Source: Bryobacterales bacterium
GTDB lineage: Bacteria; Acidobacteriota; Terriglobia; Bryobacterales; Bryobacteraceae
Assembly: GCA_026129915.1 (NCBI GenBank)
Contig: JAHCHD010000015.1
Location: forward strand, 1 to 49,156
Reading direction: 5' to 3'
Length of the DNA: 49,156 nucleotides
Position numbers and translations under genes: made by a program. This document shows positions 25,326 to 34,912 of this stretch, one piece after another; position 1 is the stretch's first letter; each line of letters starts with the position of its first letter. The notes beneath the pieces are model-generated. The model worked only from the letters and a program-made list of their open reading frames with translations, was not told the DNA's origin and did not search any database.

Positions 25326-27044
25326 CTAGCCGCTCACGTACTCCAGGTCAATCGCCTTCTTTTCCGGATCGAGCGCCACAATCTTGAATCGGGCAATCTG
25401 GCCCACGCGGACGCCACCCTGCTTCCGCTCGGAAATTGAACTGCCACCTTCCTTCCACTTGGCGGCAAGCATCGCGGAAAGGTCAGTGATGCTGGTCTTC
25501 GCGGCTTCCTGCTTGGGCGCGTCCCCTTCCTTGGGGCCGGGAAGTGCACAGCGAGCGGTGACGCGCTCAGCGATCTCCACCTTGGCGCGCTGCCCCTTCA
25601 CTTCCACTACCCGTCCGGAGACGGAATCGCCCACCTTGTGGTCTTTGATAAATTCGTCGGCCGGGGTGGGCAGCAGTTGGCGGGTGCCAAGACGGATGCG
25701 CTGCTTGTCGAGTTCCACGGAAAGCACTTGGGCGCGAACTGTCTCGCCCACCTTAATGACTTCCTGCGGATGCTCGATGCGGTGCTCCGAAGCGAGATCA
25801 GCGATGTGGATCATGCCCTCCACACCCTCTTCGAGTTCCACGAAGGCGCCAAACTTGGCAAGGTTGGTGACGGAGCCTTCAACAACGGCGCCCACAGGGT
25901 ACTTGGTTACTACTTCTTTCCAGGGGTCGCCCAGGGCCTGCTTCAAGCCGAGCGCAATGCGCTTCTGCCCGGACTTCACCTCAAGAACCACAGCCTCCAC
26001 GGACTCGCCGACAGTGAGCAGGTCGGAGGGCTTCCGTGCCTTCTTTGACCAAGTCATCTCTGAGAGGTGAATTAGCCCCTCTATGCCCGGTTCAATTTCC
26101 ACAAATGCGCCGAAATCGGCCAGCCGCACCACCTTGCCCGTGATGCGGGCGCCCTTGGTGAGACGCTCAGCCACCGCGGTCCACGGGTCAGCCAGCGTTT
26201 GCTTCAGGCTAAGTGAAATGCGATTGTGCTTGGCTTCCTTCTTGATCACCTTTACAGTGACGGTTTCGCCCACTTTCACCACTTCGGAAGGGTGCCCCAC
26301 CTTGCCGTAGGCCATTTCCGTGACGTGCAGCAGGCCATCCACGCCGCCCACGTCCACAAAGGCGCCATAATCCATCACACTGCGGACCACGCCCTCTACC
26401 ATGGCGCCCACTTCCACGCGCTGGAAGGCTTCGTCGCGAGACGCCTTCAACTCGGCTTCAAGCACGGCGCGGCGGTCCACCACCACGTCTTCCTTTTCCG
26501 TGTCGAGCTTGATGATCTTGCAGCGAATCTCCTTGCCAAGCAGCGTATGGAGGTCGGAAACGTCGCGCGTGCCACTGCGGGAGGCAGGCATAAACGCGCG
26601 GACCCCAATATCCACAGTGAGGCCGCCCTTCACCTGGCCGGTTACCGTGCCGTTCACTGGAGTTTCCTCCGCGAAGGCCTTCTCGATGGCAGACCAATCT
26701 TTGGGCACCACCACCTTGTTGAGCGCCAGCGTAAGCGCGCCTTCTTCATTGCGCCCCGAGATCGTGACCGTGAGCTCCTGGCCAATTTCCGGAATCGCCA
26801 CGCCTTCCAACTGATCCTTTGAAAGGACGCCCTCGCTCTTCTGCCCGATGTCCACCAGAACGTGATTCTCGTGGACGGCAACCACGCGGCCTTGCACGGA
26901 TTGGCCGGTTTGCACCGCCGCGTGGCTTTCTTCAAAGGCCTGAAGGATATCGCCGAACGAGCTTTCCTGGGGAGTGGTCTCCTGAATCTCGTTCTCGGGT
27001 TGGGGATTCTCGAAATTGTTCATTACGCTGACCGCGCTTTCCAT
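25326..27044 (-). CDS. rpsA: 30S ribosomal protein S1
   Basis: The protein (572 aa) contains six S1/OB repeats, roughly starting at residues 42, 128, 212, 300, 385 and 472. Repeats 3-5 are most regular (VRSVMDYGAFVDVGGVDGLLH, VVRLADFGAFVEIEPGIEGLIH, VTNLAKFGAFVELEEGVEGMIH), as expected for the mRNA-binding repeats of S1. An acidic Gln/Glu-rich N-terminus precedes them. ATG 27044 has TACTAT 9 nt upstream; an alternative ATG is at 27023. The gene diverges from the histidine kinase gene, sharing a 126-bp promoter region. Here it is not next to cmk, its frequent neighbour, which lies at 38.2 kb. Confidence 0.94.
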   Translation of the reverse strand: MESAVSVMNNFENPQPENEIQETTPQESSFGDILQAFEESHAAVQTGQSVQGRVVAVHENHVLVDIGQKSEGVLSKDQLEGVAIPEIGQELTVTISGRNEEGALTLALNKVVVPKDWSAIEKAFAEETPVNGTVTGQVKGGLTVDIGVRAFMPASRSGTRDVSDLHTLLGKEIRCKIIKLDTEKEDVVVDRRAVLEAELKASRDEAFQRVEVGAMVEGVVRSVMDYGAFVDVGGVDGLLHVTEMAYGKVGHPSEVVKVGETVTVKVIKKEAKHNRISLSLKQTLADPWTAVAERLTKGARITGKVVRLADFGAFVEIEPGIEGLIHLSEMTWSKKARKPSDLLTVGESVEAVVLEVKSGQKRIALGLKQALGDPWKEVVTKYPVGAVVEGSVTNLAKFGAFVELEEGVEGMIHIADLASEHRIEHPQEVIKVGETVRAQVLSVELDKQRIRLGTRQLLPTPADEFIKDHKVGDSVSGRVVEVKGQRAKVEIAERVTARCALPGPKEGDAPKQEAAKTSITDLSAMLAAKWKEGGSSISERKQGGVRVGQIARFKIVALDPEKKAIDLEYVSG

Positions 27045-27053
27045 TTTGGCACA

Positions 27054-27059
27054 ATAGTA
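27054..27059 (-). promoter_or_regulatory. putative -10 box TACTAT upstream of rpsA
   Basis: TACTAT on the minus strand ends 9 nt before the ATG at 27044. Use of that ATG would give an almost leaderless mRNA. With the ATG at 27023 the leader would be about 25 nt and contain GGAAAG. The two options are testable by start-site mapping. Confidence 0.35.
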
Positions 27060-27170
27060 ACAAGGGTTTAGCGGATTGGCACGCAAGACGAACCACCGAA
27101 AAACCGCCGCTCAAACGATCGCGCGCACCTGTTCGCCAATGGCGCACCGGCACGCGAGGAAACGAGAACC

Positions 27171-28412
27171 ATGCAATCAAGGGGACTGCGCGGAGTATTC
27201 CAGTGGATCCGGCCGGTGGATATCGTATGGCTGTTGCTATTCGCCACCCTGCACTGGCTGAGCCCACTGCGCAACCCCGCGGAACGGATGTTCCTGATTG
27301 CACTTGCCCTGTTTCAAGTGATCCAGCCGAGGGTGCCCGCGCTGAATCGAGCGTCCGGGAACCTGGCTTCCATCGGCATCAAACTGCTGCTCAGCTATAT
27401 GCTGATCGGCTACACCGGAGGCATCACCAGCAGTCATTATCTCATCTTGTTGCTGCCTGTGGTTTCGGCGGCCACCACCCTTGGATGGCTGGGCACCGCA
27501 ATCACCACGGCGCTCTGCTGCGGGGCCTACTTCTCATTCCTCCTCTTCCTGGACTGGAACCTCTATGTGATTCTGGAGCGCGACTTGGAGGAACTCACCC
27601 TGCGTGCCGCCTTTTTGGCCTTCACGGGATTTCTGGCCTTCAACCTCACCGACGCGCAACGGCGTGAATCGCGCGTGAGCCGAGAAACCGCGCAGCAACT
27701 GGCCAAGGCAAACCAGGACTTGCAGGACGCCGAAAGCGCGATGCGCCGCGGAGAGCGCCTGGCCGCACTGGGGCAGTTGACTGCTGGACTGGCTCATGAA
27801 ATCCGCAATCCTCTGGGCACCATCCGAAACTCTTCGGAGATCCTAATGCGCTCCGTGCCGCCAGAAAACGAGATTGCCTCGGAAATGGCAGCCAATATCC
27901 GTGAAGAGGTTGACCGTGCCAACACGCTAATCACCAAGTTTCTGCAATTTGCCAGCCCCACCGCGTTAACCGCCGAGCCTGCTGAACTTGCCGCGGTGAT
28001 TGACCGCGCCATCGCACTAGCCCATCGGGCAACGCCTCCGCTTACCTGCAAGGTATTCACGAATTACGTGCCGGACATTCCGCCGGTAAAGATGGATGTC
28101 ACCTTGATGGAGCGTGTGTTTCTGAATCTGATTCTGAACGCCGCCCAGGCCAGTGAACCAGATAGTGTGGTAACCGTGCGTACAAAGATCACCGAGGACT
28201 ATGCGGAAACTGCCATTATCGATACAGGCAGCGGCATCGCACCTGAGCATCTCGACGAGATATTCAACCCCTTTTTCACGCGAAAGCACGGGGGTACGGG
28301 GCTGGGACTGGCTATCGTGTCGCGGATTGTGGACCTGCACAACGGCAAGGTGTTGGTGGAAAGCAGCCCTGGAAAAGGCAGCGCCTTCCGGGTGCTGCTG
28401 CCTCTGAAATAG
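27171..28412 (+). CDS. membrane sensor histidine kinase, NtrB/AtoS-like
   Basis: This 413-aa protein begins at an ATG with GAGGA upstream. Residues 17-160 hold about six hydrophobic segments with no PAS or large periplasmic domain, so the signal is probably sensed in the membrane. A short coiled linker leads to the dimerisation/phosphoacceptor box LTAGLAHEIRNPLGTI with H209. The N box (FLNLILNAAQASEPDS) and G boxes (DTGSGIAPEHLDEIFNPFFT, GGTGLGLAIVSRIVDLH) are intact. The response-regulator gene starts 3 bp after its stop. It autophosphorylates on His and passes phosphate to that regulator. The signal is unknown. Confidence 0.93.
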   Translation: MQSRGLRGVFQWIRPVDIVWLLLFATLHWLSPLRNPAERMFLIALALFQVIQPRVPALNRASGNLASIGIKLLLSYMLIGYTGGITSSHYLILLLPVVSAATTLGWLGTAITTALCCGAYFSFLLFLDWNLYVILERDLEELTLRAAFLAFTGFLAFNLTDAQRRESRVSRETAQQLAKANQDLQDAESAMRRGERLAALGQLTAGLAHEIRNPLGTIRNSSEILMRSVPPENEIASEMAANIREEVDRANTLITKFLQFASPTALTAEPAELAAVIDRAIALAHRATPPLTCKVFTNYVPDIPPVKMDVTLMERVFLNLILNAAQASEPDSVVTVRTKITEDYAETAIIDTGSGIAPEHLDEIFNPFFTRKHGGTGLGLAIVSRIVDLHNGKVLVESSPGKGSAFRVLLPLK

Positions 28413-28415
28413 GCC

Positions 28416-29777
28416 ATGGCACATCGCATACTGATCGTAGAAGACGAAGAGAAATTGCAGCGGGCGCTGGAGTTGCACCTCCGCAGCCTGGGATTCGAGG
28501 TGGTGAAGGCGGGAAGCGCCGAGGGAGCGCTTGCCGAAATCGACCGCGCGGACCTCATCCTTTCCGATTTGCGCCTGCCTGGAATGGACGGTCTGGAACT
28601 GTTGTCGCGCATCCGGCTCACCAATAGCGTGAGCCCGGTGATTCTGATGACGGCATTTGGCACGGTGGAGAGTGCCGTGGAGGCCATGCGCCAGGGCGCC
28701 AATGACTTCCTCACGAAGCCGTTTTCGTTGGACCACCTCACTTCCGTGGTAGAGCGCGCCCTGGAAGTACGTGCGCTGCGGGACGAGAACCGCAAGCTGC
28801 GCGAAGAACTCGGCCATCGTTACGACCTGGAGAACATCATCGGCCGCAGCGCACCCATGCAAGAGGTCTTCCAGTTGGTGATGCGGGTGGCGGCGGCGAA
28901 ATCCACCGTGCTGATCGCCGGCGAAAGCGGAGTGGGCAAGGACCTGATCGCGCGCGCGATCCACTATCATTCCCCGCGGCGCGAACGGCCATTCGTGAAG
29001 ATCAACTGTACCTCCATTCCGGAAAACCTGATGGAAAGCGAGCTTTTCGGCTACGACAAGGGCGCCTTCACGGGGGCAAGCACATCGAAGCCCGGTAAGT
29101 TTGAAGAGGCCAACTCGGGCACCGTGTTTCTGGACGAAATTGGCGACGTCACCCCCAGCGTACAGGTGAAGCTGCTGCGCATCCTGCAGGAGCGGCAGTT
29201 TGAGCGGCTGGGCAGCAACAAGACCGTGAGCATTGACGTGAGGGTGATTGCCGCCACCAACCAGGACTTGCGCGCCGCGCTCGAGCAGGGCACGTTTCGC
29301 GAAGATCTGTTCTACCGCTTGAACGTGGTGCCCATCAACATGCCTCCGTTACGAAAACGCAAGGAGGATATCCCGTTTCTGGCCGAGTACTTCCTCCAGA
29401 AATACAGCCGGGAGGCGGGGCGCCCGATGGAGAGCATCACCGATGAAGCCCTGCGCGTGCTGGAGACCCACCACTGGCCCGGGAACGTGCGCGAACTCGA
29501 GAACGTGATTGAGCGCGCGGTGGTGCTTACGCGCGGCAAGCGCCTCGATGCCGCCGACATTCGCATTGACGACCTGCAGCGGAGACCGGCAGCGAGCGAG
29601 GACCAGTTCCTGCCGCCTGGAATGACGCTGGATGAGTACGAACGCTATCTCATTCAGGAAGCGCTCCGGCGCGCCGAAGGCAACAAGAGCCAGGCTGCAC
29701 GCCTGCTGGGGCTTACGCGCAACGCCTTTCGCTACCGCCTCTCGCAGACGGGCGTCAACGGCGACGATTCGGAGTAG
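28416..29777 (+). CDS. sigma-54-dependent response regulator, NtrC family
   Basis: The 453-aa protein has the full NtrC architecture. The receiver domain (1-120) has the acidic pocket ED at 9-11 and phosphoacceptor D51 in ILSDLRLPGMDG. The AAA+ domain (about 140-375) has Walker A GESGVGKD at 169-176, the sigma-54 contact loop GAFTGA at 216-221 and Walker B TVFLDEIGD. The C-terminus is a Fis-type HTH (KSQAARLLGLTRNAFRYRL). It activates sigma-54 promoters when phosphorylated by the kinase encoded immediately upstream. No sigma-54 (-24/-12) site was noticed in the neighbourhood, so its targets are elsewhere or unseen. Confidence 0.95.
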   Translation: MAHRILIVEDEEKLQRALELHLRSLGFEVVKAGSAEGALAEIDRADLILSDLRLPGMDGLELLSRIRLTNSVSPVILMTAFGTVESAVEAMRQGANDFLTKPFSLDHLTSVVERALEVRALRDENRKLREELGHRYDLENIIGRSAPMQEVFQLVMRVAAAKSTVLIAGESGVGKDLIARAIHYHSPRRERPFVKINCTSIPENLMESELFGYDKGAFTGASTSKPGKFEEANSGTVFLDEIGDVTPSVQVKLLRILQERQFERLGSNKTVSIDVRVIAATNQDLRAALEQGTFREDLFYRLNVVPINMPPLRKRKEDIPFLAEYFLQKYSREAGRPMESITDEALRVLETHHWPGNVRELENVIERAVVLTRGKRLDAADIRIDDLQRRPAASEDQFLPPGMTLDEYERYLIQEALRRAEGNKSQAARLLGLTRNAFRYRLSQTGVNGDDSE

Positions 29778-30036
29778 CTACTACTCCGGCTCCGCTCGCT
29801 TCCTGCCGGAGCGGGGCATGTTGCGCAGTTCCGGCTCAGGGTCCGAATTTGGGGAATGCTTACCAGCGATAGCGAGAGGTAACCCCTATGCGGCTCGGCA
29901 ACGAGAAAACGACGGTCAAGCCTATGGCATGTGAGGTAGCCGCCGGCCCCGGTCGCAGGCCACGCGACGAACTCTCGCGGGGTTTCACCGGGGTGGGGGA
30001 CGAAGGAAGGATTTGGGGCGCCGTGCTTTGGTTTGG
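29778..30036. other. 259-bp gap after the two-component operon
   Basis: Apart from the hairpin at 29784-29811, no gene is supported. A 73-codon plus-strand ORF (29888-30109) overlaps the M28 gene and lacks family resemblance. The region marks the left boundary of the lower-GC patch. Confidence 0.4.
29784..29811 (+). terminator. possible hairpin after the NtrC-like gene
   Basis: CTCCGGC and GCCGGAG form a 7-bp stem with a 14-nt loop, 6 bp after the stop codon. A T-tract is lacking. It could end or stabilise the two-component transcript; the evidence is weak. Confidence 0.3.
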
Positions 30037-30924
30037 CTATCGACTGCCGTCAGCGCCTGGGACACCGTACTCATCAAGGTACACAAGCATGGCCGCAATG
30101 AGTCGGTAACTGTCGTAGTAGTCCTTCCAACTAACTGCGCTCCAAACATCATGTTCAGAATTAATGATTGCGAGCGTTTCAGTGGTAACGGAGTGCAGGC
30201 TAAGGACGGGAATCCGCGCACTCGCAAAGCTCATGGAATCGGTTCTCCCCACGGCATCGGCATTTCGGGCCTGGAGGTCGAGTTGAAGCGCCTTGGCAAT
30301 GTTGGCACAAATTTGCACCAGCGCTGGATCTGAGTGACTAGTCCAGACCTTTGTAGGAGTAAGACCCAGCGAGTCAATAGTCACGACAGCAACAATCCGC
30401 TTCCGTTGCTCCTTGGAAAGCCTGCGAACGTATTCCCGCGAACCTAGCAACCCTTGCTCTTCCGCCGCGAAACCCACGAACTGGAAGTGATGGCGGGTTG
30501 GAGATTTTCGGATCATCTCAAAGAGGCTCGGCAGAAGGATAGCGCCGGTCCAGTTGTCTATCACCCCTTCACCACCCGCTGAATCGTAGTGGGCACCCAC
30601 GATAATTGTCCCGGTTGATTCGGCCGACGAAGCGGTAATGCTGCAGATCAAGTTTGGTTGCTTACTTCCACGAAAACGCTGCTCGGTGAATGCATCACCG
30701 GTGCATCCCGACTCCTCCATTAGCTTGGTGAGACGGATGCGACGCTCGCCTTCGTTGGCGACGGCAAGCCGAAGACGGTCCTCCAATATGCCAGACTTCA
30801 AGTATTCAAATCGAATTCTTCGGCTACTGTTTTGCTGGCTTGCCCACGTCCTGGGGACGACTATAAACGGAGTGGATAGCAGCACAATGCAAACCAACAG
30901 GATGGAAAGTTCCGCCCGGCGCAT
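30037..30924 (-). CDS. M28-family zinc metallopeptidase, secreted
   Basis: Residues 1-29 are a signal peptide (AELSILLVCIVLLSTPFIVV, ending ASQ). The M28 fold has the metal ligands in order: H112 in VGAHYDSAG, D123 in VIDNWTGA, catalytic E155 and ligand E156 in FAAEEQGLLGSREY, D184 in VTIDSLG, and H244 in SFASARIPVLSLHS. It is therefore probably an active two-zinc aminopeptidase or glutaminyl-cyclase-like enzyme of about 270 mature residues. Base composition here is visibly lower in GC than that of flanking genes, and the gene stands alone between gaps of 259 and 159 bp, so it may have been acquired later. Confidence 0.9.
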   Translation of the reverse strand: MRRAELSILLVCIVLLSTPFIVVPRTWASQQNSSRRIRFEYLKSGILEDRLRLAVANEGERRIRLTKLMEESGCTGDAFTEQRFRGSKQPNLICSITASSAESTGTIIVGAHYDSAGGEGVIDNWTGAILLPSLFEMIRKSPTRHHFQFVGFAAEEQGLLGSREYVRRLSKEQRKRIVAVVTIDSLGLTPTKVWTSHSDPALVQICANIAKALQLDLQARNADAVGRTDSMSFASARIPVLSLHSVTTETLAIINSEHDVWSAVSWKDYYDSYRLIAAMLVYLDEYGVPGADGSR

Positions 30925-31083
30925 GTCATCAGGTTACCAGTCCCCCGCCGGGCGATTCTATGGAATATCAATGCGTGTTCTTTTGGCGATGCAAAATAGG
31001 ATTTCTGTAACGCGCGGAAGCAGGCACCTACAGCCAATGCTGGCGTCCAGTGGACAATTGCCTTAAGAGGAGCGGTAAGCTGT

Positions 31084-31584
31084 GTGAAAGCTATGGCACT
31101 GCCTGTTCCACTTCGTGAACTCGTCATTGCGCTTGAGGGGATGACGGAGGAGTCGACTTCCTACCTCAACCTTGACACTGGTGAAGTGTTTACAATCACC
31201 CACGAGATCATGGGCCTCGCGGAGGATCTCGATGATTCTGAGGACCCCGGCCTGCCGGAGTGGCAGTTACCTGAGCTCGCCCTCGCCAGGAGCATTCTTG
31301 ACTCCGATCGATACCAGGCCCTTCCTACAAAGTTTGACATTCACGAGTGGGCGATCATGCAGGACTTCGCGCGGTCGACCACTGCGGCGAGGGCAGGCGA
31401 TGAACTCCGCAACGTCATCCACGGGGCTGGCGCGTTCCGGCGTTTCAAGGAAACGGTTCGGCGACATGGCATTGAGCCCGCCTGGTTTCAGTTTCGCGAG
31501 GAGACCCTGAAACAGATCATGCGCGAATGGTGCGCCGAGTATGATGTCGCCTTCGACGAGGCGGACGAGGCGAATGACGGGTAG
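31084..31584 (+). CDS. UPF0158-family protein
   Basis: GTG at 31084 follows AAGAGGAG; an ATG three codons later (31093) is also possible. The 166-aa product has the UPF0158 pattern: a short beta region with LNLDTGEVFTI, then IHEWAIMQDFARS, DELRNVIHGAGAFRRFKETVRRHGI and WFQFREETLKQIMREW. It ends in an acidic tail. The family occurs sporadically in bacteria and has no established function. No partner gene is adjacent. Like the M28 gene next to it, it has lower GC than its surroundings. Confidence 0.8.
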   Translation: MKAMALPVPLRELVIALEGMTEESTSYLNLDTGEVFTITHEIMGLAEDLDDSEDPGLPEWQLPELALARSILDSDRYQALPTKFDIHEWAIMQDFARSTTAARAGDELRNVIHGAGAFRRFKETVRRHGIEPAWFQFREETLKQIMREWCAEYDVAFDEADEANDG

Positions 31585-31712
31585 CGCAGCCCAACCTAGC
31601 CCTCATGCGGGTACGCCCGTTACGATTTAGGGATCCAAGCGCCCAAATTAGGTGTAAACTGAGGCCGCCAGAGTTCTCGGTCCGTCCATGCATTGGAATC
31701 GGAGGTCTGGTT

Positions 31713-33962
31713 ATGCCCATTCGCAAGGAAGATGCACTGGCCTACCACGCAGCTGATCCCGCCGGGAAGGTCTCCGTCGTCCCCACCAAACCCTGCCGCA
31801 CGCAGCTTGATCTTTCGCTTGCCTACACCCCCGGCGTCGCACAGCCCTGCCTCGAAATTCACCGCGACCCATCGCTTGTCTACAGCTATACCGCCCGCGG
31901 GAACCTCGTCGCCGTGGTTTCCAACGGTACCGCCGTGCTGGGGCTCGGCAACATAGGCGCCTCGGCCGGCAAACCAGTCATGGAAGGCAAGGGAGTCCTG
32001 TTCAAACGCTTCGCCGATATCGATGTCTTCGATCTTGAACTCGACACGGAAGACCCTCGCGAAATCATCCGCACCTGCCAGTTGCTGGAGCCTACCTTTG
32101 GGGGCATCAACCTGGAAGACATCAAGGCTCCGGAGTGCTTTGAGGTGGAAGAAGAGCTCAGGCGGACGATGAGCATTCCCGTCTTCCATGACGATCAGCA
32201 CGGCACCGCCATCATCTCCGGCGCTGCACTTCTGAATGCGCTCTCCCTTGTGGAAAAGTCGGCCGAAGACGTTCGGATCGTCTTTTCGGGAGCAGGCGCC
32301 AGCGCGATCGCCTGCGCAAACCACTACATTCGCCTCGGCGTCCGGCCTGCGAACATCCTGATGGTGGATAGCCAGGGAGTCATCTATGAGGGGCGGCAGA
32401 CGGGTATGAATCCTTACAAGGCCCGCTTCGCCCGGCCCACCACTGCTCGCACCCTCGGCGATGCACTCCAAGGCGCCGATGTCTTCATCGGCCTCTCGGT
32501 TGCCAACTGTGTGACCCCCGCAATGCTTCAAGGAATGGCCGAACGCCCCATCGTCTTCGCTCTCGCCAATCCGGACCCTGAGATCACCTATGAAGATGCC
32601 AAGGCAGCTCGTCCCGACGCGATTCTGGCTACTGGAAGGTCAGACTATCCAAACCAGGTGAACAATGTCCTCGGTTTCCCTTTCATCTTCCGCGGTGCGC
32701 TCGATTGCCAGGCCACTGCCATTAACGACGAAATGAAGCTGGCCGCCTCCCATGCACTCGCCTTGCTGGCGCGAGAAGATGTCCCTGACGACGTCCGCCG
32801 TGCCTATGGCGTCGAGGACATGGAGTTTGGCGAAGACTACATCATCCCCAAGCCCTTCGACACGCGCGTGCTTACCACCGTTGCACCAGCCGTGGTCCGT
32901 GCCGCCATGGAAACAGGCGTGGCGCGAAAGACGCTGGACCCCGAGGCATATCGCGAGTCGCTGGAGCGACGCCTCGGGAAGAGCCAGGAGATCATGCGCA
33001 TCCTGGTGCATAAGGCCAAACGCGCATCCTGCCGCGTGGTGTTCCCGGAAGGCCATGAAGACAAAGTGCTGCGCGCGGCGCAGATTCTGGTTGACGAGAA
33101 GATCGCTTCGCCGATTCTAATTGGCGAGGAAGGCAGAATCCGTCAACGGGCGGAGGAACTTCACCTGCACCTGGATTCCGCGTCGGTTGCTCATCCAAAC
33201 AACGACAGGTACACGGAAACATTCCACCAGCTAAGGCAGCGCAAAGGCGTTACCCTCACGGAGGCTCGCCAACTGCTCACCAACCCCACACGCTTTGCGG
33301 CCATGATGCTTCGCATGGGCGATGCGGACGCGATGATCAGCGGCCTCACGTTGCACTACCCGGACACCATCCGGCCGGCGCTCGAAGTGATCCCGGTGAA
33401 GGCGGGACTCCGCAAGGTAAGCGGCATGTATATGCTGATCTCACCCAAGCGGCAGGTTTACTTCCTGGCGGATGCCACCGTGAACATCGAGCCCACCGCG
33501 GAGGATCTGGCCGAGATCGCCATCTCCGCCTCGGACTTCGTGCAAACCCTGGATATTGAACCCCGCGTGGCAATGCTCAGCTTCTCGAATTTCGGCTCCA
33601 CGCGCCATCCGCTTTCTGCGAAAGTGAAGCGCGCCACAGAGCTGGCACGCGCCAGACGCCCCAAGCTGGTGATCGATGGCGAGATGCAGGCCGATACCGC
33701 GGTGACCTCCGAAATCCTGGCCGAAACCTATCCTTTTTCTCGTCTTCAGGGTGGTGCAAACGTGCTGATTTGCCCCAATCTGGAAGCAGGCAATATCGCC
33801 TACAAGCTGCTGATGCGGATTGGCGGATGCGAAGCCATTGGGCCCATCCTGATGGGGCTGGAGAAGCCCGTGCACGTGCTGCAACGGGGTGCTGAGGTGA
33901 ACGATATCGTCCACATGGCGGCCCTCGCGGTGGTGGAGGCGCAAAGCCGCCTTCAAGGTTAG
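31713..33962 (+). CDS. maeB: NADP-dependent malic enzyme with C-terminal phosphotransacetylase-like domain
   Basis: The start ATG at 31713 has CGGAGGT 8 nt upstream and opens with the typical [20 protein letters not shown]; the longer frame to 31605 is not needed. In the 749-aa protein the malic domain holds [34 protein letters not shown] and [19 protein letters not shown]. The Rossmann motif [20 protein letters not shown] follows. From about residue 430 the chain becomes PTA-like ([59 protein letters not shown]). In known MaeB proteins this domain is regulatory and binds acetyl-CoA. The reaction is malate to pyruvate plus CO2 with NADPH formation. It converges on the phosphoesterase gene with a 3-bp stop overlap. 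Confidence 0.95.
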   Translation: MPIRKEDALAYHAADPAGKVSVVPTKPCRTQLDLSLAYTPGVAQPCLEIHRDPSLVYSYTARGNLVAVVSNGTAVLGLGNIGASAGKPVMEGKGVLFKRFADIDVFDLELDTEDPREIIRTCQLLEPTFGGINLEDIKAPECFEVEEELRRTMSIPVFHDDQHGTAIISGAALLNALSLVEKSAEDVRIVFSGAGASAIACANHYIRLGVRPANILMVDSQGVIYEGRQTGMNPYKARFARPTTARTLGDALQGADVFIGLSVANCVTPAMLQGMAERPIVFALANPDPEITYEDAKAARPDAILATGRSDYPNQVNNVLGFPFIFRGALDCQATAINDEMKLAASHALALLAREDVPDDVRRAYGVEDMEFGEDYIIPKPFDTRVLTTVAPAVVRAAMETGVARKTLDPEAYRESLERRLGKSQEIMRILVHKAKRASCRVVFPEGHEDKVLRAAQILVDEKIASPILIGEEGRIRQRAEELHLHLDSASVAHPNNDRYTETFHQLRQRKGVTLTEARQLLTNPTRFAAMMLRMGDADAMISGLTLHYPDTIRPALEVIPVKAGLRKVSGMYMLISPKRQVYFLADATVNIEPTAEDLAEIAISASDFVQTLDIEPRVAMLSFSNFGSTRHPLSAKVKRATELARARRPKLVIDGEMQADTAVTSEILAETYPFSRLQGGANVLICPNLEAGNIAYKLLMRIGGCEAIGPILMGLEKPVHVLQRGAEVNDIVHMAALAVVEAQSRLQG

Positions 33963-34837
33963 CCAGCACCGCTGGGCAGTTCGCGGGACGATAGCAAACG
34001 ATATCCGGTCAGGAAGAGCCTGCCACCAGAATAGAAATCGAGGATGCCGTAGGCGCTGCTCTCGGGCGGAGGGCCGTCCACCATCGCCTTCAAGGAACAG
34101 TAGTGGATGCCGCCAATGTGCCGATGGTCGTTCACATGCTGGTGCCCCTGAAACACAGCCAACACCCTGCCGGAAGCCTCCAGTACGGCCCTCACCGCTG
34201 CGGCATTGCTCACGGAATAGTGGTCGCCGGTATCGAGCCGGTGGTGGATAAAGACAACCGCTGGGAACGCCCCTGTCTCGAGTTCCGCACCAAGCCACTC
34301 GAGTTGCGCAGGCGGCACAAAGGCATCCTTCCAGTCAAAGGCACGCCCGCCATAAGGCTGGCCGTCACTCGAAAAGGCTGAGTCAAGCACGATGCCCCGG
34401 TAGCTCTTCCCTACAAACGAATAGCACGTCTTTTCAGCGCCCCACGCATCCAGGAACTGCGGCTTTGTGAGTGTATCCACGCAATGGTTTCCCAACACGA
34501 AGTATTGCGGAACCTTCAGCTTGCGCAACACGCTACGCACACGTTGCAGGTCTTCCATTTCCCGTTCCACCGTGGGAGAGGCATCCACCAGGTCGCCGAG
34601 CTCGATAACGGCATCCACCTGCTGCCGGTCCCACTGTTCAATCGCTTCGGTGAGCTTGGCGAACGAACCGCGATACTCGCGAGTGCCCGCCGTCTGCTTA
34701 TCGGCATAGTGGACATCTGTAACGATGCCCAGCCGCGTCAGCGGTATCTCGCCTGACGCCGGAGCCTGCGTGGCGTCCGGCGGCAGCAGCCAGGTTCCGG
34801 CGGCGGTGAGCAAAAAACGTCGGGTCATCGGTTTCAA
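33959..34837 (-). CDS. Tat-exported metallophosphoesterase
   Basis: TTG at 34837 is favoured by AGGAG 7 nt upstream; an in-frame ATG lies three codons later. The N-terminus PMTRRFLLTAAGTWLL is a twin-arginine-type signal, so the enzyme is probably folded with metals before export. Calcineurin-like motifs occur in order: GIVTDVHY (D, H), VIELGDLVD, VLGNHC, VFIHHRLD and FQGHQHVN. The 292-aa size suits a compact phosphodiesterase or phosphatase. The substrate is unknown. It overlaps the maeB stop codon in convergent orientation, the two stops sharing TTAG. Confidence 0.88.
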   Translation of the reverse strand: MKPMTRRFLLTAAGTWLLPPDATQAPASGEIPLTRLGIVTDVHYADKQTAGTREYRGSFAKLTEAIEQWDRQQVDAVIELGDLVDASPTVEREMEDLQRVRSVLRKLKVPQYFVLGNHCVDTLTKPQFLDAWGAEKTCYSFVGKSYRGIVLDSAFSSDGQPYGGRAFDWKDAFVPPAQLEWLGAELETGAFPAVVFIHHRLDTGDHYSVSNAAAVRAVLEASGRVLAVFQGHQHVNDHRHIGGIHYCSLKAMVDGPPPESSAYGILDFYSGGRLFLTGYRLLSSRELPSGAG

Positions 34838-34912
34838 TCAGTCTCTCCTCAGCGTACACATGCTTCGCTGGATCTGGTGGACGCAGGCGCCCGCGCTACC
34901 GCCTTGCTGGGC

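Noticed and set aside
29888..30109. 73-codon ORF considered as a remnant of an intron-encoded or mobile protein
   Set aside because: No recognisable motif, and it overlaps the well-supported M28 peptidase gene on the opposite strand.
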